Positions 1 to 7,219 are shown, counted from the stretch's first letter. The stretch is DNA of 15,317 nucleotides from an uncultured Candidatus Melainabacteria bacterium (GCA_934692295.1 CAKUTL010000042.1:1-15317); one strand, 5' to 3'. Numbers and translations: made by a program. Notes: a model not told the origin generated them from the letters alone.

Positions 1-876
1 CTCGTATTTTGAATAGATTTCAGATGTTTCATCAAAAACGATTGTATAATCTTCAAAATAATCTAAGATTGAAACTAGATTTTTATTAAAGAAATTTTGA
101 TATACTTCAATTCCTTCAAAATAATTTTCTTCTGGAATTTCATCATCATCTAAAATTCCATCTTGCTGGATGTTTTTAACTAATTCTTCTTGACCAGCTG
201 TAATAAATTTGTATATTGGGTAAATTTTTACTTCTTTAGTTTTTTCAATAGATTTTTGAGTTTCGTTATTAAAATATCTAATATCAACAACTTCATCACC
301 CCAAAGCTCAACCCTCACAGGATTTTCACCCAAAGTATATATATCAGCAATATCACCACGAATACTAAATTCAGACATATCACTAACCATTGTCGATTTT
401 TTATATCCTAAATCAACCAATTTTCGTGACAATTTTTTTAAATCTAGAGTATCACCTATTTTAATCTTAAAGCTATTTTTTTTGAAAAAATCTTGGTTCG
501 GAAATTTTTCTAAAAGAGCTTTTACGGGACACAAAACAATATCCGGTTTTGATTGTAAAATTCTAATTTGTTCAGAATAATCGTACAAATTTGGTGTAAC
601 CGTTTCGTACATTGAAATATTTTGAAACGGCATAACACTAGATTTTAAATCACAAATTGTACTCAAATCACTCTGATACCGTAGGGCATTTTGTTCAGAT
701 GAAGTAATAAATAAAACTTTTTTCTTTGAATAGTTTTTAATTTTAGACAAAAGAAAAAGTCGCAAAACAGAAGTTAATCCAGTAACAGCGAAAGACTTGT
801 TATCTTTTATCCTCTGCCTAAATTCATCATAACTTTCAGAAATATCATCTGTGTTTATGTTAAACATACCAGACAT
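1..876 (-). CDS. mfd: Transcription-repair coupling factor Mfd, N-terminal part (cut by window edge)
   Basis: The first 292 codons of a gene that runs off the left edge. Mfd is the ATP-dependent translocase that removes RNA polymerase stalled at DNA damage and recruits UvrA. What is visible is the N-terminal UvrB-like region (about residues 1-150: a VTGL segment where UvrB has its Walker site, then KKVLFITSSEQNALRY) followed by the family's signature stretch: GYKK at 157-160, EFSIRGDIADIYTLG at 169-183, VELWGDEVVDIRYF at 189-202 and TQKS at 206-209. This matches the GEFSxRG-xxDIxP and GDExxxIRxF pattern of Mfd. The polymerase-interacting and helicase domains lie outside the window. The start is ATG at 874-876, with an AGGGAT ribosome site about 11 nt upstream; a second in-frame ATG at 865-867 is possible. 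A well-formed promoter and about 127 nt of leader precede it. Identity is secure; only the exact start is open. Confidence 0.93.
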   Translation of the reverse strand, partial: MSGMFNINTDDISESYDEFRQRIKDNKSFAVTGLTSVLRLFLLSKIKNYSKKKVLFITSSEQNALRYQSDLSTICDLKSSVMPFQNISMYETVTPNLYDYSEQIRILQSKPDIVLCPVKALLEKFPNQDFFKKNSFKIKIGDTLDLKKLSRKLVDLGYKKSTMVSDMSEFSIRGDIADIYTLGENPVRVELWGDEVVDIRYFNNETQKSIEKTKEVKIYPIYKFITAGQEELVKNIQQDGILDDDEIPEENYFEGIEVYQNFFNKNLVSILDYFEDYTIVFDETSEIYSKYE

Positions 877-1003
877 TATAAAACAAAATCCCTAAAAGTG
901 AATGGTGCAAATAACCCAGATTCTATCAGCAAACAGCTTTACCATCGAAAAGTCTAGGACTTTTAAGAGTTTTTGTTTCTCTCGGGTGTGAGCCTTAACC
1001 GAT
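877..1003 (-). promoter_or_regulatory. Long, structured 5' leader of mfd
   Basis: From the promoter at 1010-1038 a transcript would carry about 127 untranslated bases before mfd. On the transcribed strand I see a perfect 7-bp hairpin (AAAAGTC-CTA-GACTTTT), a weaker GAG/CTC hairpin just before it, and a closing pair CATCG/CGATG that brackets both, which would make a small branched fold. I compared it by eye with 4.5S/SRP RNA, c-di-GMP, glycine, TPP, THF and preQ1 riboswitch cores and found no match. It could be a cis-regulatory leader or a separate small RNA ending before mfd. No U-tract terminator is visible inside it. Confidence 0.4.
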
Positions 1004-1009
1004 GTTTCT

Positions 1010-1038
1010 AATATACCATATGATTCAAGATTTTGTAA
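1010..1038 (-). promoter_or_regulatory. Sigma-70-type promoter for mfd
   Basis: On the minus strand, TTACAA (1033-1038) and TATATT (1010-1015) are separated by exactly 17 bases, which is the standard -35/-10 geometry. Transcription would start near 1003 and run into the mfd leader. A perfect palindrome lies just upstream, at 1044-1069. Confidence 0.5.
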
Positions 1039-1043
1039 ACATC

Positions 1044-1069
1044 CGTATTTTTACGTAGGTAAAAATACG
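1044..1069. repeat. Perfect 11-bp inverted repeat upstream of the mfd promoter
   Basis: CGTATTTTTAC and GTAAAAATACG are perfect inverses separated by GTAG. The palindrome sits 6 bases upstream of the -35 box of the mfd promoter. There is no T-run on either side, so it is not an obvious terminator. An operator or a repeat end are both possible. Confidence 0.5.
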
Positions 1070-1155
1070 ACTAGCCACTTGGGGGAGTTTGACTCTTGAC
1101 ATCCTTGGGGCGTAAGGGTTTGCGGGGGTGTTTTTTTTTGAGGAAAAGGGAAAAG

Positions 1156-1246
1156 GAACAGGGTAACTATCAAACCCTCTCCCTAATCCTCCTCCCTTGG
1201 GGAGAGAACTTATTAACATTGGGTTAGAAAACCCAACCTACATCCT
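1156..1246 (+). repeat. 91-bp dispersed intergenic repeat, copy 1
   Basis: This matches 3996-4086 over the same 91 bp, from GAACAGGG to CCTACATCCT, with only scattered mismatches and no length change visible by eye. It contains two hairpins: one around CTCCCTTGGGGAG, and TTGGGTT-AGAA-AACCCAA, which is perfect in this copy. It is richer in G+C than the genes around it. It lies between genes, carries no open frame, and looks like a small non-autonomous mobile or structural repeat of this genome. Confidence 0.8.
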
Positions 1247-1310
1247 CTACAATTTTACACTTTTTAACATTATTTGAATATGGGGTAGAAAAAACACTTA
1301 AAATATTTTA

Positions 1311-1326
1311 TACTATATATGTAGTA
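1311..1326. repeat. 16-bp AT-rich palindrome, copy 1
   Basis: TACTATATATGTAGTA is nearly self-complementary and differs by one base from TACTATATATATAGTA at 13057-13072. It lies about 170 bp before the GGDEF/HD-GYP gene. It may be an operator or simply AT-rich sequence. Confidence 0.3.
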
Positions 1327-1498
1327 ATAAATTGATTGATTTGAAAGGTTAGTAGATTAGGGAATATTCCCTCTATTTGAAGTATTGATTTTAGTGGCTG
1401 ATAAGGTAGAATTGTTTAGTAATGTAAAAAATTACGCATTATTAGTCAAAAAATAATTATCAAGAAACTTATAGTATAAAATTGTAGGTAGTTGCATT

Positions 1499-3502
1499 TT
1501 GAAAAAAGTAGAAGAAGAAAAATTAAATAAATCCGTTAAGTCGGACAAAAAAACGTTGAGTTCTAACCCTATCAAAAGAGTTAAAAGCCCGATAGAGAAT
1601 GCTCCGCTAATTTCTATTGCAAAAAATGCAGAAACTACTACTAAAAAAGAAGAGAAAAAAGAACTAACTTCTACTAAGAAAAAACTTGATAAACTAATTA
1701 AACCTATTTCTATTGCTGAACAAAACAGTCTTGAAAGTATTGTTGAAACAATCAACAATTTCAATACAACGAAAACTAAGGCTAAGTCTTATAATTCTGA
1801 ATACAAAGCTCTGACAAATCCTATTCAAAACAATATTAACTATTTTGAAATAATGAGAAATATTTCTGATATATTTCAAAATAACACGAGTATTGCAGGG
1901 TTATTTGCTCAGTTAAATAATATTTTTGTCAACAAACTGAGATGGAAATTTGTAGGTTTTGGACTCTTACACGAAAAATCAAAATGTATAAACTTAAAAT
2001 TATACAGCAATGCGGGGAATACGTATTCTTCAAAAGTATTTTTATCAGATGAAAATAATCCTATAATAAACAGTTTTTGTCATAAAACAATCGTGGATAT
2101 TGATAATATAAATTATTTAAACAATCCTTACTTAGTTAAATCATCATCAGTTATATTCCCGATGATGTCTGTTCATAAGTGTATTGGTGTAATGCTTGTT
2201 GGTCAAAACATCGCAAATATAAACACTAATCTTGTTTCATTTATTTCAAATTATATGGGTATGTTTGTCCATAATATTCAACTACTTGAACAAACAAGCA
2301 AATATGCTAATACAGATACTCTAACTTCTTTGTATAACCACAGAGGTTTCCAAGAAATGTTAGCAAAAGAACTTGCTAAAGCTAAAGATAACAATACACA
2401 TTTGTCTGTTGTTATGTTTGATGTTAACAATATTTCTAAAATTAACAGAGAACTTGGACACGCTAAAGGTGATGAAGTTATCAAACTTTTAGCAGAAAAA
2501 GTTAAACAAAATATCAGAAATACAGATTATGCAGGAAGATATGGCGGAGATGAAATTGCAATCATCATGCCTGATACAGATACTAGGGATGCAAAATATC
2601 TTGCTGAATATATCACATACTGTTTATCTTGCTGTTTTGTAGATGATGTTGGACCGGTAAAAGTTTCAGTTGGTATTTCCACATATCCTGATTGTTCATC
2701 CGATCAAGAAAAACTTTTAATCTTAGCAGAACAAGCAATGTTCATTTCTCAAGCTAAAGGTTACAAAGAAGGTATGTCAGCGATTGTAAGTTCATCAGAC
2801 TTCAATTTCTGGGATGATGTTGCATTGAATTCATTTGCAGAAGTTCTTGCAAAACGTCATTCACAAATCGGTATAAATTTTGAAGAAGAATTAGTTCACA
2901 AATTCAACAATGAAGAGATTATAAACCATAACCACTTAATGGAAATGGTTACATCACTTGCGGGTGCAATTGATGCTAAAGACCCTTATACAAAAGGTCA
3001 TTCAACATCAGTATCAAGATACTCAGAAGCATTAGCTAGAGCAATCAACTTACCTGAAAGTGAAGTTGAAAGAATTAAGATTGGTGCAATGCTTCACGAT
3101 GTTGGTAAAATTGGTATTCCTGAAAGTGTATTGAAAAAACCTGGAAAATTAACAGATGAAGAATGGGAAATAATGAAACAACACCCAGTGATTGGTGCTG
3201 AAAAGGTTCTTGAACCAAATGAAGCACTTAGAGATTTAATTCCAATTGTTAAATATCACCATGAAAGACTTGACGGAAAAGGTTATCCGGAAGGACTAAA
3301 AGGTAATGAAATTCCGCTTGCAGCAAGAATTGTATCTGTAGCAGATGCTTATCACGCATTGGTTAGTGATAGACCTTATAGAAAAGGTATGCCAATTGAA
3401 AAGGCTTGTGCAATTCTAAAAGAAGGAGCAGGCACTCAATGGGATGCAGATTTAGTAAGACAATTTATTTCCATCGCTCCATCCTTAACAGCTCATGTGT
3501 AG
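1499..3502 (+). CDS. GAF-GGDEF-HD-GYP protein: predicted c-di-GMP cyclase/phosphodiesterase
   Basis: A 667-residue cytoplasmic signalling protein; no membrane segment is visible. Domains in order: a Lys/Glu/Ser-rich, probably disordered head (1-110); a GAF-like sensor (about 118-265); a GGDEF domain (about 270-430); and an HD-GYP domain (about 480-660). The GGDEF domain looks intact, with GGDEI at 349-353 in the active-site loop and an inhibitory RxxD site (R340, D343) exactly five residues before it, so product feedback is expected. The HD-GYP domain carries HD at 533-534 in LHDVGKIGIP, HHERLDGKGYP at 587-597 and DAYHALVSDRPYR at 616-627, so the metal-binding phosphodiesterase motifs are present. 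The protein should therefore be able both to make and to hydrolyse c-di-GMP, with the GAF domain choosing. The start is TTG at 1499, because an in-frame stop lies at 1472-1474 and there is no ATG before residue 119. A weak AGGTAG site precedes the TTG. Neither neighbour points to a specific output. Confidence 0.92.
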   Translation: MKKVEEEKLNKSVKSDKKTLSSNPIKRVKSPIENAPLISIAKNAETTTKKEEKKELTSTKKKLDKLIKPISIAEQNSLESIVETINNFNTTKTKAKSYNSEYKALTNPIQNNINYFEIMRNISDIFQNNTSIAGLFAQLNNIFVNKLRWKFVGFGLLHEKSKCINLKLYSNAGNTYSSKVFLSDENNPIINSFCHKTIVDIDNINYLNNPYLVKSSSVIFPMMSVHKCIGVMLVGQNIANINTNLVSFISNYMGMFVHNIQLLEQTSKYANTDTLTSLYNHRGFQEMLAKELAKAKDNNTHLSVVMFDVNNISKINRELGHAKGDEVIKLLAEKVKQNIRNTDYAGRYGGDEIAIIMPDTDTRDAKYLAEYITYCLSCCFVDDVGPVKVSVGISTYPDCSSDQEKLLILAEQAMFISQAKGYKEGMSAIVSSSDFNFWDDVALNSFAEVLAKRHSQIGINFEEELVHKFNNEEIINHNHLMEMVTSLAGAIDAKDPYTKGHSTSVSRYSEALARAINLPESEVERIKIGAMLHDVGKIGIPESVLKKPGKLTDEEWEIMKQHPVIGAEKVLEPNEALRDLIPIVKYHHERLDGKGYPEGLKGNEIPLAARIVSVADAYHALVSDRPYRKGMPIEKACAILKEGAGTQWDADLVRQFISIAPSLTAHV

Positions 3503-3541
3503 GAAATAAAGTTGATAGGTTTATAAGTCTTTTACTGTTAC

Positions 3542-3871
3542 GTCATTCTGAGGGATAGACTGTTAATTTAATAAAAATAGCATTACAAATTTTCCCCGAA
3601 GAATCTCTGACCGAACAAATATAGTTCAATCTCCTTCCTAGGGAGGGAAATAACTGAACGAAAATGTCATCCTGAACTTGTTTCAGGATCTCTAACTAAA
3701 TGTGTTCGGATAGAGATTCCGAAACTGTCTTGGATTATTGGCGGGTCGGCTGGCTCAACGCAACCCTCCCCTAGACGAGCTTCGCTCTTGCCAAAATCCG
3801 CAGTTCAGAATGACAGTATGGTTAAAATACCTTGTGTTAAGTTAGAGATACTTCGCTCCGCTCAGTATGAC
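3542..3871. repeat. Cluster of nested palindromic repeat ends
   Basis: GTCATTCTGA at 3542-3551 is perfectly inverse to TCAGAATGAC at 3805-3814. Inside and beside this pair are variant ends: GTCATCCTGA at 3666-3675, with its own hairpin ATCCTGAA/TTCAGGAT (3669-3689), and TCAGTATGAC at 3862-3871 after CTTCGCTCCGC. CTCCTTCCTAGGGAGGGAA at 3631-3649 is a degenerate piece of the 91-bp repeat. Ends of this type recur as intergenic palindromic repeats in many bacterial genomes. Here they look inserted into one another. No transposase is encoded. Confidence 0.65.
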
Positions 3872-3893
3872 GAATGCGTTTAAGATTTATAGG

Positions 3894-3925
3894 GGTTCGG
3901 GGCATAGCCCCTGATGACTCGAACC
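3894..3925. repeat. Double inverted repeat
   Basis: An inner stem GGGGC-ATA-GCCCC (3899-3911) lies inside an outer pair GGTTC (3894-3898) / GAACC (3921-3925). It is GC-rich compared with its surroundings and has no T-run directly after it, so it belongs with the repeat cluster rather than acting as a terminator. Confidence 0.45.
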
Positions 3926-3958
3926 ATTTGGTCATTCGTGTTTTTCTTTTTCGGTTCT

Positions 3959-3995
3959 ACTTTTTCTTTTTTCATCGAAATAAAAAAGAAAAAGT
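3959..3995. repeat. Perfect 14-bp A/T-rich hairpin joined to the 91-bp repeat
   Basis: ACTTTTTCTTTTTT (3959-3972) and AAAAAAGAAAAAGT (3982-3995) are perfect inverses around a 9-base loop. The right arm ends exactly where the second 91-bp repeat begins. Copy 1 has a comparable but not palindromic AAAAGG run before it, so the hairpin may be part of a larger element kept only here. Confidence 0.6.
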
Positions 3996-4086
3996 GAACA
4001 GGGGAATTGTCAAACCCTCTCCCTAACCCTCCTCCCTTGGGGAGGGAACTTATTAATGTTTGGTTAGAAAACCCAACCTACATCCT
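3996..4086 (+). repeat. 91-bp dispersed intergenic repeat, copy 2
   Basis: This is the same 91-bp unit as at 1156-1246 and in the same orientation. The stem around CCTCCC-TTG-GGGAGG is perfect in this copy. The second stem (GTTTGGTT/AACCCAAC) has one mismatch. Confidence 0.8.
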
Positions 4087-4194
4087 TATCAACTTATTTG
4101 ACCTATAGACTTTTATTCCCTTGTCCCTTAATTTATAGATTTTAAAAATCCTTAATATCTTGTAATTATTATTTATTTTTAGGTCTATTTATTC

Positions 4195-4214
4195 TATAAT
4201 TCTACATATATAAT
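4195..4214 (+). promoter_or_regulatory. Candidate promoter elements for dnaN (two TATAAT boxes)
   Basis: Perfect -10 hexamers TATAAT occur at 4195-4200 and 4209-4214, 35 and 21 bases before the dnaN start. No good -35 box is seen at the right distance for either; the best for the first is TTTATT at 4172-4177. An AAGGAG ribosome site (4221-4226) follows, eight bases before the ATG. Confidence 0.35.
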
Positions 4215-4234
4215 AGATTTAAGGAGTATAGGGA

Positions 4235-5356
4235 ATGAAATTTGTAATAAGCAAAGAAGATTTATATAATGGTATTAAAATCGTTGAGAGAGCTACTTCT
4301 CAAAAAGCTGTTCAACCTGTGTTATACAATATTTTGATTGAAACTTTAGAAAATAATCAATTACGTTTGACTGCAACTGATTTGGTTTTGACTGTAATTA
4401 CTACCGTTGATGCTCAAGTTATTGAAGCTGGTAAAATTACTCTACCGGCTAAAAAATTAAACGAAATTGTTTCTAAATTAGGTAATGATTTAATCACAAT
4501 CGAAACAGAAGATGGCGGTACTAATGTTAATATTTCTTGCCAAAAATCAAAATTTGATATTATCGGAATTTCTGCTTCTGAATTTCCTCCAGAAGTTTCT
4601 AATTATGAAATAGATGATACAAAATGTTTTGATGTAGAATTAAAACCATTTTTGAAAGGTATTAGACAAGCTGGTTTTGCTGCTGCCGGTTATGAAGTAA
4701 GCAACCTTTTATCAGGTATTGTTTGTGATTTTTCTGATGGTGTTTTGGAAATCGCTTCTACAGATGGCAATAGACTTGCTCGTGTTAGAGAAAAATTGTC
4801 TAGCAGTTTTACAGAAGAAACTCAACTAATTATTCCTTCAAGAACATTGAACGAATTTTTGAAAATGTCTTCATTTATTGATGAAGATACAATTAAAATT
4901 TGCAAAGATAAATCAACAATTATTTTCAAAACAGAAAAAACTTTGACAATATCAAGATTGTTGGATGGTCAATTCCCTAAATATAACCAGTTAATCCCTT
5001 CTGAAAGTCCAAAACAAGCAATTGTAAATGTTTCTCAATTGATTGCAGCTTTGGAAAGAGTTTCAGTTATGGTTAATGACAAAACAAGTATTGTTAAAAT
5101 GTTATTTGCTGATAATGAATTGACTTTGTCTGCTGATACTCCAGATTCTGGTAAATCAGAAGATAAAATTGATATTCAATATACAGCAGAAGAATTATTG
5201 ATTGCATTCAATTATAAATTTGTTTTAGATGCTTTGAGAATTATTGAAAGTGATGAAGTAATTATTGGTTTGAATGCAAGTTTATCTGCAACAGTTTTGA
5301 AACCAAACAGTGATGAAGATTTCATTTGTTTGATTATGCCTGTTCAAATTAGATAA
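4235..5356 (+). CDS. dnaN: DNA polymerase III beta subunit (sliding clamp)
   Basis: A 373-residue protein with the usual length and three-fold domain pattern of the bacterial beta clamp (about 1-120, 125-245 and 247-373). The dimeric ring encircles DNA and tethers the replicative polymerase and repair proteins. Family signatures visible are MKFVISKEDLYNGI at the start, LYNILIETLENNQLRLTATDL in domain 1, ASTDGNRLARVREKL in domain 2, SRLLDGQFPKYNQLIP at the domain 2/3 junction, and the C-terminal MPVQIR that forms part of the partner-binding pocket (MPMRL in E. coli). The ATG has AAGGAG eight bases upstream. There is no dnaA, recF or gyrB beside it and no cluster of DnaA boxes, so this is not a classical oriC neighbourhood. 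It is followed after 43 bp by ilvE on the same strand and may be co-transcribed with it. Confidence 0.97.
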   Translation: MKFVISKEDLYNGIKIVERATSQKAVQPVLYNILIETLENNQLRLTATDLVLTVITTVDAQVIEAGKITLPAKKLNEIVSKLGNDLITIETEDGGTNVNISCQKSKFDIIGISASEFPPEVSNYEIDDTKCFDVELKPFLKGIRQAGFAAAGYEVSNLLSGIVCDFSDGVLEIASTDGNRLARVREKLSSSFTEETQLIIPSRTLNEFLKMSSFIDEDTIKICKDKSTIIFKTEKTLTISRLLDGQFPKYNQLIPSESPKQAIVNVSQLIAALERVSVMVNDKTSIVKMLFADNELTLSADTPDSGKSEDKIDIQYTAEELLIAFNYKFVLDALRIIESDEVIIGLNASLSATVLKPNSDEDFICLIMPVQIR

Positions 5357-5399
5357 TTGGTTAAATAAAAGTTTTAAATATAGAAGGAAGGTATTTTAT

Positions 5400-6434
5400 A
5401 TGGTAACAGAAGAAAAGGCAAATATTGATTGGGCTAATGTTGGTTTTGGTTATCACAAAACTGACAAAAGATATGTTTCAAATTACAAAGACGGAAAATG
5501 GGATGAAGGTACTCTTACAGAGGATTCAAACATTGTTTTGAACGAAAGTGCTGGAGTTTTGCAATATGCTCAAACTTGTTTTGAAGGTATGAAGGCTTAT
5601 ACAACAGTTGATGGTAAAGTTGTTGTTTTCAGACCTGATATGAACGCAAAAAGAATGGCTGATACTGCAAAAAGACTTGAAATGCCGGTATTTCCTGAAG
5701 ATAGATTTGTTGAAGCAGTTGAAAAAGTTGTAAAAGCTAATTTGAAGTTTGTTCCTCCTTACGGTACAGGTGCAACTCTTTATTTAAGACCTTTTATGTT
5801 TGGTTCAGCTCCTGTAATGGGTGTTAAACCTTCAGCAGAATATCAATTCAGAATTTTTGCTTCTCCTGTTGGACCATATTTCAAAGGCGGAGCTAAACCT
5901 ATTACTTTGACAGTAAGTGATTTTGATAGAGCTGCTCCACATGGTACAGGTCATGTTAAAGCAGGTTTGAACTATGCAATGAGTTTGCACGCTATTGTTA
6001 CAGCTCACGCAAATGGTTATGATGAAAATTTATATCCTGATGCTTTAACAAGAACAAAAGTTGAAGAAACAGGTGGAGCTAACTTCTTCTTCGTAACTAA
6101 AGATAATAAAGTTGTAACTCCAAAATCTAATAGTATTTTGCCATCAATCACAAGAAGATCATTGATGTATGTGGCAAAAGAATACTTAGGACTAGAAACA
6201 GAAGAAAGAGAAGTTTATTTATCAGAATTAAAAGATTTTGCAGAATGTGGTTTGTGTGGTACAGCCGCAGTTATTTCACCAGTTGGCAAAATTGTTGACC
6301 ACGGCAAAGAAATCTTATTCCCATCTGGAATGGAAAAAATGGGAACAATTTCTCAAAAATTGTACGAAACTCTTACAGGTATTCAATATGGCAGAATTGA
6401 AGCTCCAAAAGGTTGGATAAGAGTTATCGCATAG
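5400..6434 (+). CDS. ilvE: Branched-chain amino acid aminotransferase
   Basis: A 344-residue PLP-dependent fold-type IV aminotransferase that interconverts Leu, Ile and Val with their 2-oxo acids in the cytoplasm. Its length and motifs fit the longer, type II bacterial/eukaryotic-like BCAT group. Visible motifs are FEGMKAY at 61-67, LYLRPFMFGSAPVMGV at 127-142, the Schiff-base lysine K187 in HGTGHVKAGLNYA (181-193), and EETGGANFFFV at 222-232, which is the conserved Glu and Asn loop near the PLP pyridine nitrogen. ATG at 5400 follows AAGGAAGG by eight bases. It lies 43 bp after dnaN and ends at a strong hairpin (6462-6495). BCAT is favoured over D-amino acid transaminase or PabC by the overall length and the LRPFMFG segment. 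Confidence 0.93.
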   Translation: MVTEEKANIDWANVGFGYHKTDKRYVSNYKDGKWDEGTLTEDSNIVLNESAGVLQYAQTCFEGMKAYTTVDGKVVVFRPDMNAKRMADTAKRLEMPVFPEDRFVEAVEKVVKANLKFVPPYGTGATLYLRPFMFGSAPVMGVKPSAEYQFRIFASPVGPYFKGGAKPITLTVSDFDRAAPHGTGHVKAGLNYAMSLHAIVTAHANGYDENLYPDALTRTKVEETGGANFFFVTKDNKVVTPKSNSILPSITRRSLMYVAKEYLGLETEEREVYLSELKDFAECGLCGTAAVISPVGKIVDHGKEILFPSGMEKMGTISQKLYETLTGIQYGRIEAPKGWIRVIA

Positions 6435-6461
6435 TTTATAATTAAATATAACTTGTAAAAT

Positions 6462-6495
6462 AACACCGTGTTTTTTCAAAAAAATGCGGTGTTTT
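6462..6495 (+). terminator. Rho-independent terminator after ilvE
   Basis: AACACCG (6462-6468) pairs with CGGTGTT (6487-6493), and the stem extends inward through two wobble pairs and a T6/A6 run. A short T-rich stretch follows. It begins 28 bases after the ilvE stop. Confidence 0.75.
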
Positions 6496-6618
6496 CTTAT
6501 GTTTTAGGTCTAAATATTAAATTTTGTTACAAAACTAATCAATTTTCTAAAGTTTTCACAAAATCATTCCGATAGTGAATATGTAATTAGAAAACAAACT
6601 TTAAGGAGTGTAGAAACA

Positions 6619-6831
6619 ATGTCTGAGAAAAAGATTATGGATGTAGAAGATTTAATGTTAGATTATGCAGAGATGACCAGTTTTGATTTTGGTTCATTAT
6701 CTCAAGAAGAAATGAATACATTAAATAAGATTTCAAACAGTGAATATTCAAAGAAGCCTTATGCTTTCAAGTATGGAAACTTCAAGTTAACAGACTTCTT
6801 CCATTCATTGTTAACCGACGAGAACAGATAA
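6619..6831 (+). CDS. Small unrecognised acidic protein
   Basis: A 70-residue, cytoplasmic-looking protein without signal peptide, membrane segment or cysteines. The first half is acidic and helical (MDVEDLMLDYAEMTSFDFG, then SQEEMNTLNKI). The second half is basic and aromatic (SKKPYAFKYGNFKLTDFF). I do not recognise the family. ATG at 6619 has AAGGAGTG about ten bases upstream, which supports real translation. The codon pattern is like dnaN and ilvE. It is followed after 30 bp by another small gene on the same strand, and both end at the terminator at 7130-7172, so they probably form a two-gene unit. Confidence 0.7.
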   Translation: MSEKKIMDVEDLMLDYAEMTSFDFGSLSQEEMNTLNKISNSEYSKKPYAFKYGNFKLTDFFHSLLTDENR

Positions 6832-6861
6832 TAGTGTAGCTGAAGATTTTGGAGATATGTG

Positions 6862-7098
6862 ATGACTATGGACGAAAAGAAAATGTTTGAAGCAGGATGT
6901 TTCTTACCTTCATGGACAGAAGAAACCGAGCTGGAGGCGATGCCGATTTCCCAAGTTTATGTAAGACGGAACAAAGATTTGCAAACTCTGGTTGGAGAGT
7001 TAGACCAGATTAAAGAACATATTCAAGATGTCCAACAAAGACAATGGAATTTAGCAAAACTTTTGCACTTCCATAATAACGATTTCGTGAAAGAATAG
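6862..7098 (+). CDS. Small unrecognised coiled-coil protein
   Basis: 78 residues. The middle (about residues 30-65, VRRNKDLQTLVGELDQIKEHI onward) is a charged amphipathic helix likely to form a coiled coil. The N-terminal part holds one Cys and the pattern FLPSWTEETE. I favour ATG at 6862, because GGAG at 6851-6854 lies seven bases before it; the GTG at 6859 would be only four bases away. It is the second gene of a pair with 6619-6831 and ends 31 bases before a strong terminator. The family is unknown. The coiled coil suggests oligomerisation or a partner protein, but nothing more specific. Confidence 0.7.
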   Translation: MTMDEKKMFEAGCFLPSWTEETELEAMPISQVYVRRNKDLQTLVGELDQIKEHIQDVQQRQWNLAKLLHFHNNDFVKE

Positions 7099-7129
7099 AA
7101 CGACTACCAGACATTCTTAGACAAATTTT

Positions 7130-7172
7130 GCCCAAAACAACTGCAACTGTTTTGGGCATCTCGTTTTTTTTT
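7130..7172 (+). terminator. Strong rho-independent terminator
   Basis: GCCCAAAACA (7130-7139) and TGTTTTGGGC (7148-7157) form a perfect 10-bp stem with an 8-base loop. A run of nine T follows after ATCTCG. It closes the 6619/6862 gene pair. Confidence 0.85.
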
Positions 7173-7191
7173 ATTTGTTTATTAAAACGAA

Positions 7192-7219
7192 AACCTAATC
7201 AAATATTTTTGATTAGGTT
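7192..7219 (-). terminator. Terminator for the minus-strand gene at 7280
   Basis: AACCTAATCAA (7192-7202) and TTGATTAGGTT (7209-7219) form a perfect 11-bp stem with a 6-base loop. Read on the minus strand it is followed by TTTTCGTTTT, and it lies 60 bases after the stop of 7280-7522. Confidence 0.7.

Larger units (their letters stand above)
877..1498. other. 622-bp intergenic region between divergent mfd and the GGDEF/HD-GYP gene
   Basis: No gene is credible here. The region holds, from left to right: the mfd leader, its promoter, an 11-bp palindrome, a GC-richer stretch (1070-1130) with runs of G and a T9 tract, one copy of the 91-bp dispersed repeat (1156-1246), an AT-rich palindrome (1311-1326), and about 170 bp of AT-rich DNA leading to the next gene. 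The open frame of about 64 codons on the minus strand at 1025-1219 consists of repeat sequence and is not a gene. Confidence 0.6.
3503..4234. other. 732-bp repeat-rich intergenic region before dnaN
   Basis: No gene is credible. From left to right it holds a cluster of nested palindromic repeat ends (3542-3871) that includes a fragment of the 91-bp repeat (3631-3655), a GC-rich double hairpin (3894-3925), a 14-bp A/T stem (3959-3995), the second copy of the 91-bp repeat (3996-4086), and about 150 bp of AT-rich DNA with two TATAAT boxes leading to dnaN. Confidence 0.7.

Noticed and set aside
190..411. 73-codon plus-strand frame
   Set aside because: It is antisense to mfd, whose reading is clear and continuous.
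877..1003. 4.5S/SRP RNA or 6S RNA in the mfd leader
   Set aside because: The conserved GGAAG-type SRP loop is absent, and the ends do not pair into the long rod expected of 6S RNA.
1025..1219. 64-codon minus-strand frame in the mfd/GGDEF gap
   Set aside because: It runs through the dispersed repeat and promoter region, and its frame is not kept in the second repeat copy's surroundings.
3916..3926. GACTCGAACCA identical to part of the tRNA-Ile T-arm, possible attachment site or tRNA relic
   Set aside because: Only 11 bases match, the sequence is common to many tRNA T-arms, and no acceptor or anticodon stem can be built around it. It lies in a palindromic repeat cluster.
4087..4234. Replication origin next to dnaN
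   Set aside because: No cluster of TTATCCACA-type DnaA boxes and no dnaA neighbour; TTATCAACT at about 4086 is a single weak resemblance.
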